Source of the DNA: DASYKT01 sp035995185
Lineage (GTDB): Bacteria; Acidobacteriota; Blastocatellia; Pyrinomonadales; Pyrinomonadaceae
Assembly: GCA_035995185.1 (NCBI GenBank)
Contig: DASYKT010000005.1
Location: 1-64,000 of the forward strand
Length of the DNA: 64,000 nt
Direction of reading: 5' to 3'
Made by a program: the position numbers and the translations under genes. Within the stretch, counting starts at the first letter, position 1. Every line of letters begins with the position of its first letter. The notes beneath the pieces are model-generated. The model searched no databases. It was given only the letters and a program-made list of their open reading frames with translations, and was not told the DNA's origin. Below, piece after piece: positions 15,995 to 23,799 of this stretch.

Positions 15995-18148
15995 ATGCTT
16001 AATCTTAAAAATTCAAGTCCCACACCTAAACTATCGCACCTCTTGACCGGGGCCCGGTCTATCGGAAAAACACGCCGGGCAATTGGCGGTTTATTATGCG
16101 CTGCGCTCCTGCTTTCGCTCTTCTGGAATGCCGGGCCGACAGTGCAGGCCGATGCGCTGATCACCAATGTCACGGCCGGCACAAATCCCGTTTCGGTCAC
16201 GGTCAACCCGATGACGAATAAGATCTACGTTACTAATAAAGACAGCGGCAATGTTACCGAGATCAACGGCATCAACAATCTGAGGGAAACCTTTGCGGCC
16301 GGCACGGCCCCGGTCGCTGCGGCGGTCAATCCCAGGACCAATAAAACATACGTCATCAATAATAAAAGCGACAATATGACGGTGATAGACGGCATTCGCG
16401 GCAACCCGGTGCAGCCCCCCGTCAAAGTCGGCCTGAATCCTATCGCGGTCGCGGTCAATCAGGTAACCAATAGAATTTATACTGCTAATAACGGCGACGG
16501 AACCGTGACGGTGATCGATGGAGCGAGCAATGGCCGGGTGGCGACCATCCCTGCCGGCAAAAGCGTCTTTGATGTAAAGGTCGACCACTTTAGAAACAAG
16601 GTCTACGTCGTCAATTTCAGCGACTCGACGGTAACGGTGATCGATGGGGCGACCAATCTGGCGGTGGCGACCCTCAAGGTCGGTTCGCTGCCCCTCATCT
16701 CCGCCGTCAATCCGAAGACGGGAATGGTCTATGTCGCTAATTTTAACGACAGCAGCGTGTCAGTGATCGATGGGTCCAAAAAAATTCCATCCGTTATTGC
16801 CACCGTCACGGGCCTCAGAAAACCCGGTTCCATAGGAGTTAACGAAACGACCAATAAGATATATGTCGCTAACTCAGCCGGTGGAAATGTCACCGTCATC
16901 GACGGGGCCAGCAGCGCCGTGGCGGCAACCGTTGCGACCGGGGCAAGCCCTTTCGCAATAGCCGTTAATCCGCTCAACAATAAGATCTATGTGCCCAATC
17001 ATGACAGCAACACGGTAACGGTCATCGACGGGGCAACCAACGCGACAAAAAACTTCGCGACCGGCACAGCCCCGAGCGCCGCGGCGGTGAACCCGGCGAC
17101 CGGCATTGCCTACATCGCCAATAGCGGCAGCGGTAACGTGACGGTGCTCGATGGAACGATGACAAATTTCGAGGTCGGCCAATTTCCCAACGCCATGGCA
17201 ATCAACGAAGCGGCGGAACAAGCTTATATCGTTAATCAGAACAGCAATAATATATCGGTGATCAGCGGCACGAATATTCCGGCATTTATCACCGGCGTAG
17301 GCGCCGGCCCATTGGCCGTTAATCCGGTCACCGGCAAAGTTTACGTTATTCCCAGGGGAGGCAACAGCCTGGTGGTGATCGAAGGAACTAACAATACGGT
17401 TGCGAAAACCATTCCTATTCTGGGCCCGACGGTTGATGTCGCGGTTAATCCCGCGACCAATAAGATATACGTTACCGGCAGCAGCGGAGTGACCGTGATC
17501 GACGGTTTTGACGATATACCGGTGGCCAGCGTTACGCTGGGACAGGCCGGAGTTATGGCGGTCAACACCGTGACCAATAGAATATACGTTACCTGGCTAG
17601 AAGGGGTAGACGTGATCAACGGGGCGAATAATACCTCGGCACCTATTACGGGCGCCGGACCTCAATTTGCCATGACCGTCAATCCGTCAACAAACAAGGT
17701 ATACGGCCTGGGCGCAAACAAGAGCGTGACCGTGATCGACGGGGCGAGCAATTCGGCGGCGTCCATCCCGCTCAGCAAAAATCCGTTTGCCATGGCGGTC
17801 AATTCTTTGACCAACAGGATCTACGTTGTCTATTTGGATCAAAGCTCGAACCTGACTGTGATCGACGGGCAAAATAATTCGGTCAGCGATATTATCCTCG
17901 GCGAGTTTGCCAATACCGTCACGGTCAACCCGCTGACCGATCGGATCTATGTGACCAATTTGGTCAGCAAGACTTTGAGTATGATCGACGGCACGAACAA
18001 CTTTGTCACAAAAACGGCGCTCGATGGAGGTCCTATCAATCTGGCGCTAAATACCACGACCAATAAGATCTATGTCGCGATGCGAAACACTGATCGCGTG
18101 ATAATGATCGATGGGGCCGGAAGATATGTTCCGAATTCCCGAAAGTAG
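15995..18148 (+). CDS. Exported YVTN-family beta-propeller repeat protein, 717 aa
   Basis: Start at ATG 15995 with AAAGGAGAAAA upstream. A long, positively charged N-terminus leads to a hydrophobic segment at about residues 32-50 ending in VQAD, so the protein is exported. The rest is about 15 repeats of roughly 43 residues with the pattern AVNP.TNKIYV.N..S..VTVIDG, the YVTN/YncE beta-propeller signature seen in surface and S-layer proteins. The repeat number suggests two stacked propellers. It is preceded by promoter-like copy B and followed by a hairpin terminator. A binding or structural surface role is inferred; no enzyme motif is visible. Confidence 0.85.
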   Translation: MLNLKNSSPTPKLSHLLTGARSIGKTRRAIGGLLCAALLLSLFWNAGPTVQADALITNVTAGTNPVSVTVNPMTNKIYVTNKDSGNVTEINGINNLRETFAAGTAPVAAAVNPRTNKTYVINNKSDNMTVIDGIRGNPVQPPVKVGLNPIAVAVNQVTNRIYTANNGDGTVTVIDGASNGRVATIPAGKSVFDVKVDHFRNKVYVVNFSDSTVTVIDGATNLAVATLKVGSLPLISAVNPKTGMVYVANFNDSSVSVIDGSKKIPSVIATVTGLRKPGSIGVNETTNKIYVANSAGGNVTVIDGASSAVAATVATGASPFAIAVNPLNNKIYVPNHDSNTVTVIDGATNATKNFATGTAPSAAAVNPATGIAYIANSGSGNVTVLDGTMTNFEVGQFPNAMAINEAAEQAYIVNQNSNNISVISGTNIPAFITGVGAGPLAVNPVTGKVYVIPRGGNSLVVIEGTNNTVAKTIPILGPTVDVAVNPATNKIYVTGSSGVTVIDGFDDIPVASVTLGQAGVMAVNTVTNRIYVTWLEGVDVINGANNTSAPITGAGPQFAMTVNPSTNKVYGLGANKSVTVIDGASNSAASIPLSKNPFAMAVNSLTNRIYVVYLDQSSNLTVIDGQNNSVSDIILGEFANTVTVNPLTDRIYVTNLVSKTLSMIDGTNNFVTKTALDGGPINLALNTTTNKIYVAMRNTDRVIMIDGAGRYVPNSRK

Positions 18149-18174
18149 CCGGAAGTAACTAACCAACCCGGGCG

Positions 18175-18215
18175 GAAGGGATGGCAGGCTTAAATAGCGG
18201 TCATCCCTTCTTGAT
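18175..18215 (+). terminator. Probable terminator of the propeller gene
   Basis: GAAGGGATG pairs with CATCCCTTC over an 18-base loop and is followed by TTGATTTG, a weak T-run. Stem quality is good but the loop is long. Confidence 0.5.
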
Positions 18216-18307
18216 TTGAACCGCTAAAGATCATTTCAAACCCCGAGAGTGTTGCCTCGAAAACAACCTTCCGGATCGCGATCAAAAATATCACTTAAAA
18301 TTCCATA

Positions 18308-18355
18308 TTTTTTCAGACGGTTTCTTTCCGGATGTCGCGCTAGTTAACAAAGGCG
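18308..18355 (+). promoter_or_regulatory. Promoter-like element, copy C
   Basis: Third copy: TTTTTTCAGACGGTTTC, then TTTCCGGAT, GTCGCGCTAG and AACAAAGGCGA. It differs from copy B at only a few positions over about 45 bases. It lies 137 bases before the small gene at 18492. Conservation in a non-coding region before three unrelated genes points to regulation rather than chance. Confidence 0.65.
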
Positions 18356-18491
18356 AAAAGGTCTATAAAACAATGGACTAGCCCCTGGCGAGTCGCCCGA
18401 ATGGCAAAGTGATCGTCCGGCAGATCGAAAAATAAACCGGATGCGGTCAACGAGCCGGGAATTAAATTAAAAAAACAGGAGAATAAAAACC

Positions 18492-18842
18492 ATGGCAAAT
18501 GAAACTACAGACAAACGTTTTACCGAAGCGCTTGAATCTATCACTAATGTCGTAAACACCGAACTGACTTTGATCGACCTCGATGCACAACTCCAAACGG
18601 AGCTTCCGGAGGGAGAATTCGCGGCCAGAGACAAAGAGCTTTTCCTGGCGAGCGTGAGGTCCAGTTTAGAAAGAGTGATCTCAGACATTTCCGACATAAG
18701 TAGGGAGAGATGGCAGAGAGTCGAAGAAGCCTTTTCCGATCAGTTCCCGCCCAGCTCGCCGGAAAAATCTGAAGCGCTCGGCGGAGAAACGCAGTGCCCT
18801 CCCGGATTTATCAATGTTGACGGGATCTGCGTTCCGATCTAA
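18492..18842 (+). CDS. Small acidic protein with C-terminal two-cysteine tail, 116 aa
   Basis: ATG 18492 follows CAGGAGAATAAAAACC. Residues 1-80 are helical and acidic with no signal peptide. The last about 18 residues are different: a Ser/Pro-rich linker and then CPPGFINVDGICVPI, two cysteines 11 residues apart in a Gly/Pro-containing loop. That leader-plus-Cys-tail layout resembles peptide precursors, but no modification enzyme or peptidase-exporter is next to it. It is the third gene with the repeated promoter-like element. Alternatives are a small redox or metal protein, or a substrate of the CHAT protease encoded just downstream on the other strand. Function unknown. Confidence 0.6.
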   Translation: MANETTDKRFTEALESITNVVNTELTLIDLDAQLQTELPEGEFAARDKELFLASVRSSLERVISDISDISRERWQRVEEAFSDQFPPSSPEKSEALGGETQCPPGFINVDGICVPI

Positions 18843-18889
18843 GTTCGAGTTCTAACTCGGAGTCGGATCTGAGCATCTGAACACAAAAC

Positions 18890-18930
18890 ACAAAGGGCTG
18901 CCTAATTAGATTAGTAGCCCTTTGTTATTG
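18890..18930. terminator. Bidirectional hairpin terminator at island edge
   Basis: ACAAAGGGCT pairs with AGCCCTTTGT over a loop that itself contains CTAAT/ATTAG. It ends the gene at 18492. A hairpin with the related sequence GGTAGCCCTTT and the same following bases occurs next to the tRNA-like repeat at 55.5 kb, so the similarity between the two edges extends beyond the 29-bp core. Confidence 0.7.
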
Positions 18931-18937
18931 ATTTTTA

Positions 18938-18966
18938 TGGTGGCCAGGGACGGGGTCGAACCGCCG
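18938..18966 (-). repeat. Left tRNA 3'-end repeat (putative attachment site)
   Basis: On the minus strand these 29 bases are the T-arm and acceptor end of a tRNA finishing in CCA (CGGCGGTTCGACC, then CCTGGCCACCA). The same 29 bases occur at 55560-55588 in the same orientation. No tRNA body precedes it here, and the CHAT gene stop lies 3 bases away. Integrases commonly leave a copied tRNA 3' end at the far edge of an element, so this is a likely att site of a 36.6-kb insertion. Confidence 0.65.
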
Positions 18967-18969
18967 GCA

Positions 18970-21900
18970 TTAAAATTCCGCGTATCCGCCGAAGGCGGCA
19001 AAGGCGGCCCAGTAGTAAGGCTGGCGAAAACGCTCGTCGGGCGATTCGATCATTTCCAGTTGAGCGCGGCGCAAGGCAGCCGTCGTTGAAAGTTTTCCCT
19101 GCCGGCGATAAAAATGGAATCTCTTCATTAATTCGGCGGTCGCCTTCGAATCGACTCGCCAGTTACTGGCAACAACCAGCGGAACGCCGGCCGCGAGAAA
19201 AGTTCGCGAAAGGCCTACCAGACCTTCGCCGTTGTAGTATTCCTCCACGCCGGTTTGGCAAGCCGAAAGCACCACAAGTTTTGTTCTCGGCAGACTCAAC
19301 CGGCTCAACTCCGCGTTGGTCAGCATCTCGTTCGCCGGATCGTTTTTGTCCGACGCTAATATCAGGCTGGAGCTCAAAGGTTCGCCTTTCCTGATGACGT
19401 AATGACCGGCAAACTGCACGATCTCGGCGTTTGGAAGAGCCCGCACAAAGGCAGATTTAGTGGCCGCCGGACCGATCAGCTTTTGCGGTCTCAGGTAAAG
19501 TTTGGCAATTTCCAACGCCTCATTTTCGGCGGCTGAAAGCTCGTTAAGGTCGGCAAATGCTTTTTTATCGAAATCGGGATTACCGACGCTCAAAAGGGTT
19601 TCGTTTTTATTTACGGCTTTATTCTTCGCGCTATGTGTGCAAAGTAAAAAGATATTCGCGCTCGGCGCGTAAATAAGTTCGAACTTGGATAAAAAATAGC
19701 TTCCCGTTTTTTCGATGAGGCCCGCAAAAGGCAAATCGACAAGGATCTTCTGCGGGATCAAACAAACGATCTTGTCCGGATCAAGCTGGCCGGCGATCGG
19801 GTCGATCAACAGCGTGTAGAGTTCCGCGGCCAGCATATCGGCTTGCGCCTGTTTTGCTGCGTCCTTGAGTCTTACCAGTTGAAGATATGTGCGTACTTTT
19901 GCATCCAGCTCGTCGGCACCGATGGCTGATGGCACGACGACAAATTTGTCTTTGGTGACAAGGCATATCAAGACTTTGTCTTCCAGCACGGCAAATTGCA
20001 GGATCTGCACGTTTTCCGGCATTTGATGGCGGATCTCCTCCAGGCGAAGCGGTTCGTCACCGCCGAAGTGGGCGTTTATTTCACTGTAATCGCTATCGGG
20101 ACGGGGATATTTTTGCAGCCAGTTAAGCAAGGAGCGCGCGTTGGAAGTTTCCAGGTAATTGTATGCCTGTTCGTATCTTCCGTGGGCAAAGCTGTTGGAA
20201 ACGGCCAGATCGTAAATAGGCTGCTGGTTATCGAAAAAACTCACCCGTTCCCATTCACCGATAAGGTCTTTCAGCTTTGGCATTTCCCTGCGGTAACGTT
20301 CCGCCAGGCCGATGGTAATTCCAAGCTGCTGTTCTATCCTGTCGTCGTCTCCTTCAGCGGCGTAGACGAATAATCTGCCCTTTTGAATCTCATAAAGACT
20401 GGGAACATGCGGGGATTCCGTATTTTCGATGTAGCTATAAGCTTCATCATACAACTGCTCCGCCTGCGAATAATTACCCTGTTTTCTCTCCAGATTGCCG
20501 GTTTCCAAAAAAGTTTTTGTTAAGACCTCTTTTCGTCCCGCCTCGTCCCGCATATCTGCCGTATCTTGTTTCACTTTGTCGAACAATTGCCTGGCTTCAT
20601 CGAACCTGCCCGCCCGTGAAAGCGCGATCCCGGCGTCGATCTGGGAGTAAATGTCATACCCGGCTCTCTTCTCATCCTTCAGCAGCCGCATATTTTCCAG
20701 CGAGACGGCTTCAGCCAGGTTCAGCATTTTGGCGTTAGCCAGCAGTTCGATCCCGTCACTGTAATTCCTCCATTTTTGCCGCAGGCTTGCTTCCGGTGCA
20801 TCTCCATTCTCAAAAACGATTTGCAGATATTCCAATGCTTCTTTATTCTGCCCGATAAAACTGCAGTGCCGGGCCATTGCCATCAGGATCAACTGAATTA
20901 ACAAAGAGTCGTTTATCTCTTTCGCGACATCGAGACTGATCTGGAAATTGGCCTTGGCCTCGTTTTGACGCCTGACAACCCTTTGCGCGGCAGCCAGCCA
21001 AAAACGCATGGTCGAATGAAGCCATTTGTAATTATTTTTCCGGCAATATTCAGCCGCCACTTCCGCTACCGGGATACTTTCATTGACCCGGTCCGAATTT
21101 GACAGGCAATAAACGATAAACAATTCGCTCAACCTGGCTTCCCAGGTATCGCCGACCTGTAAAAAGGTCGCCCGGGCGCTTTCAAATTCTTTCAATGCCA
21201 AGTTGAAATCAGGCCTGATAGCTAATTCATAGCCTTTTTGCATCGAAGCCTGAGCATTTTTCAACAGATCCAGGTCCCGCTCCGAAACCGTCTGGTAAAA
21301 AGCGGCGATGTCGCTGCCAAACGGATCCCCTATCGCTTTTTTTTCCAGTTCACCCGCATAGACCAGCGCATGTAAATATTCATCCCTCTCATTAAGCGGG
21401 GATTCCACCAATGACATGGCAAGCTTTTGCGGTAGATACTTTTTTACGATCAATTCCCTGTTGCGGCTTATAATCTGCTCTGCCCGGACATCGTTTTTTT
21501 CCCGAAAAGCGGTCAAAAAAGCTTTTTCGACCTGGTCCCCTGTGAAATTCTGGGTTTCTTTTAATTCCAGTTCCCGGAGATGCTGCCTTGCTTCTTTCGC
21601 CCAGTCCGAATCCGGGTCGAGTTCGAGGTATTTTTGCCAGGCCGCGATCGCCTCTTTCTGCAAAAAGCTTGCTTCGCGATTCAACGCTTTATTAAAATAA
21701 GGTTCGAGTAATGTAGGGTTTAACTCGATGGCTTTTTCGATATGCCACAGGCTTTTATTGTACAACTCCGAGCCTTTGCCATCTTTTTCAGCCTTCGCTT
21801 TTTTTCCGGCCTCGAGCAGAACGGCGCCCAGATCGCTGTGCAACTTCGCGTCCATCGGGGCAAGAGCCAGAGCTCTTTCAAAGTATCCGCTCGCTTTATC

Positions 21901-22596
21901 GAAATCCTTTTCCGCCAGACAAAATTGCCCCAATGCCTGCCAGGAAGCGGGCGTCGGGTTTTGGACCGTGGCTAATGTTAAGAGACCAAACGCTTTATCA
22001 CGCGCGAGCGTATCCGTCGCGTCAGGCTCGCCGGCGCCGCGCTCATCTGTTAAAGAAGCGTAATCGAAATCCGCTATTCTTGGTTCCAAAGAACGCTGCC
22101 CTTTATAAGCGAGATGTAATTGCGCCAGCCCCATGTCCAGCGGCGACTGGAAACTTGCCAACCGCCAGGTGCCAAGACCCGCGCAGGCGACGATCAAAAA
22201 AACCATCGCAAAACCCAGTGTCCGGGGCGAAAACACTTGCCGCCACTCGAAAATTCCCGTTTTTTCGTTTGAGAATTGTCCGATGGGCTGTGCTTCGGCT
22301 TTCATAGCATATCTTCTGAGATGCGTTATCATCTTCACCCGCTGTTTTCTTTGGGGCGAACAAAGATAGAATTGCTCGAAACATCTGCGTTGGGATTCAT
22401 CCAGATTGTTATCCAGATAATCCTCTATCAGTTTATTTTCGGCGATGAAAATTTCTTCGGCAAAACTCTCATCGAGAAGCATGTTTCTTTCAAGCTCGCG
22501 CTTTTTTGCTTTGTCGTTGAGAGTGCCCAGCAAAAATTCCCTGATGACCTTATGCCCTCTTTCATTTTCATTCATTTCCTTTATTTCTTGTTCCAT
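18970..22596 (-). CDS. Membrane anti-sigma-like / TPR / CHAT caspase-like protease fusion, about 1208 aa
   Basis: Residues 1-125 are a helical, charged cytoplasmic region in the position of an anti-sigma domain, followed by one transmembrane helix (about 128-148, GFAMVFLIVACAGLGTW). TPR repeats fill about 190-800 (for example GYFERALALAPMDAKLHSDL). The C-terminus is a CHAT domain: FAGHYV with His at about 1065 and LSACQTG with Cys at about 1113 form the caspase-like dyad, ending in YYWAAFAAFGG. CHAT proteases are activated through their TPRs. The start is uncertain: ATG 22596 is used; a GTG at 22662 would overlap the sigma gene. It lies 29 bases after that ECF sigma gene, so it likely restrains and releases the sigma (inference). 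Confidence 0.82.
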   Translation of the reverse strand: MEQEIKEMNENERGHKVIREFLLGTLNDKAKKRELERNMLLDESFAEEIFIAENKLIEDYLDNNLDESQRRCFEQFYLCSPQRKQRVKMITHLRRYAMKAEAQPIGQFSNEKTGIFEWRQVFSPRTLGFAMVFLIVACAGLGTWRLASFQSPLDMGLAQLHLAYKGQRSLEPRIADFDYASLTDERGAGEPDATDTLARDKAFGLLTLATVQNPTPASWQALGQFCLAEKDFDKASGYFERALALAPMDAKLHSDLGAVLLEAGKKAKAEKDGKGSELYNKSLWHIEKAIELNPTLLEPYFNKALNREASFLQKEAIAAWQKYLELDPDSDWAKEARQHLRELELKETQNFTGDQVEKAFLTAFREKNDVRAEQIISRNRELIVKKYLPQKLAMSLVESPLNERDEYLHALVYAGELEKKAIGDPFGSDIAAFYQTVSERDLDLLKNAQASMQKGYELAIRPDFNLALKEFESARATFLQVGDTWEARLSELFIVYCLSNSDRVNESIPVAEVAAEYCRKNNYKWLHSTMRFWLAAAQRVVRRQNEAKANFQISLDVAKEINDSLLIQLILMAMARHCSFIGQNKEALEYLQIVFENGDAPEASLRQKWRNYSDGIELLANAKMLNLAEAVSLENMRLLKDEKRAGYDIYSQIDAGIALSRAGRFDEARQLFDKVKQDTADMRDEAGRKEVLTKTFLETGNLERKQGNYSQAEQLYDEAYSYIENTESPHVPSLYEIQKGRLFVYAAEGDDDRIEQQLGITIGLAERYRREMPKLKDLIGEWERVSFFDNQQPIYDLAVSNSFAHGRYEQAYNYLETSNARSLLNWLQKYPRPDSDYSEINAHFGGDEPLRLEEIRHQMPENVQILQFAVLEDKVLICLVTKDKFVVVPSAIGADELDAKVRTYLQLVRLKDAAKQAQADMLAAELYTLLIDPIAGQLDPDKIVCLIPQKILVDLPFAGLIEKTGSYFLSKFELIYAPSANIFLLCTHSAKNKAVNKNETLLSVGNPDFDKKAFADLNELSAAENEALEIAKLYLRPQKLIGPAATKSAFVRALPNAEIVQFAGHYVIRKGEPLSSSLILASDKNDPANEMLTNAELSRLSLPRTKLVVLSACQTGVEEYYNGEGLVGLSRTFLAAGVPLVVASNWRVDSKATAELMKRFHFYRRQGKLSTTAALRRAQLEMIESPDERFRQPYYWAAFAAFGGYAEF

Positions 22597-22625
22597 TACA
22601 ATATGCTTTAAATCGATAAAATCTT

Positions 22626-23207
22626 TCAGTTGCTTTTTGCGACCACGCAGTTCGTAACGCACTTCTCCAGGCTGGCCCGGATCCGGAAGATCTTTATATG
22701 CAATGCATTAACGGTAATGCCCAGTTTCGCCGACAGGACCTTGCGGTATTCGATCTTGGCGTACCCCGCCTCTTCCCGGTAATAATCAAGTACCAGTTTG
22801 CGCTGCACGACGGTGAGGTTTTCAAGACAGCTCTCCAGACACGTGAATGCCAGATCGTCATCATCGTCCTCTTTACTCTCGATTCCGTTTGATTGATAAG
22901 AATTAAATACCAGCAGCTCTTTTTTCTTTTTCTCTTTACGCAGCCACTCGAGATAAACCCGGTGGGCGACGCCGTAAAAATAAAGCACCGGCTGGCCGAC
23001 ATAGCTTTCGATCAGCCGTGGCGATTTTTGCGCCACGCGATCGATCGTTTCGTCAGTAAGCTCTTCCGCGTCACAGCAGCCGCGCACCAAAAAAACCTGG
23101 ATCAAACTCGCACGAATTTTTTCGAACTTTTGACCGGCTATTTCAGGGTTGGGATCAAGCCATCTAAGGAGCGTGTCAAAATGCTCTTTTGTTACTTCTT
23201 TTGTCAT
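22626..23207 (-). CDS. ECF-like sigma factor partnered with the CHAT protein, 193 aa
   Basis: Region 2 is seen as RASLIQVFLVRGCCDAEELTD followed by YFYGVAHRVYLEWLRKEKKK, and region 4 as NLTVVQRKLVLDYYREE with the final helix LGITVNALHIKIFRIRASLE. An acidic insert (EDDDDD) separates them. It differs clearly from the two TIGR02999-type sigmas in this window. It is transcribed first in a two-gene unit with the anti-sigma/TPR/CHAT gene. Its promoter must lie in the 590-bp gap shared with the patatin gene. Confidence 0.8.
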   Translation of the reverse strand: MTKEVTKEHFDTLLRWLDPNPEIAGQKFEKIRASLIQVFLVRGCCDAEELTDETIDRVAQKSPRLIESYVGQPVLYFYGVAHRVYLEWLRKEKKKKELLVFNSYQSNGIESKEDDDDDLAFTCLESCLENLTVVQRKLVLDYYREEAGYAKIEYRKVLSAKLGITVNALHIKIFRIRASLEKCVTNCVVAKSN

Positions 23208-23799
23208 TAAAGGGAGCCAAAAATAACTTTACCTTTCGTGGAATTAGATTTTTACGGAGAAGCAAACTTTCTTAAACGTAAGAGAAACATGTAAAACTGA
23301 CGGGGGAAGCTCTTCTTTTTTCTAATTTTTTTTCTAGTTCAGTACATGTTATTCCTACCGCTATTACTCGTCAAGAAAAATGTGATGAAAGATTTCGACG
23401 GAAAAATCCATAAAAATTGAAAACAGTTTCCATTGACCGATCCGAAAGGACGCGGTTCGGGAAAATTCCCGGACGTTCGGCCGGTTTTTTTGATGAGAGA
23501 TATTGCCATTGCTGTTGCCTAAAGCGCGATAACCACGTGTTTTAAAGAGTAGGATCTATCGCAAAAAGTATCCCCCGGCAGCATATCTCTGTGGCAATTT
23601 CCATCACGTTGCCGGTCAGGCTTATCGCCGGCCTTAGAAGGTAAAAAAGTCGATGATAAATAGCTGAAAAAAATAAGTGAGGCCGCGGGAGATTTCGGAT
23701 ATTATTTTTAGTTCCCCCCAGCCTTAATTAAACAATATCGCGGCGCTTTTTTCTCCGGAAAGCGCGATCTTTACTTATCTCTTGCCAAGGACAAAATTT
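23208..23799. other. Divergent intergenic region, 592 bp, no gene seen
   Basis: It separates the minus-strand sigma-CHAT unit from the plus-strand patatin gene. I see no coding frame of note. The right end carries AAGGAC as the patatin ribosome binding site. Shared control of the two units is possible but nothing in the sequence proves it. Confidence 0.45.

Noticed and set aside
16140..18130. CRISPR-like or satellite repeat array
   Set aside because: The ~130-bp periodicity follows the 43-residue propeller repeat in an intact coding frame, with many silent differences between units.
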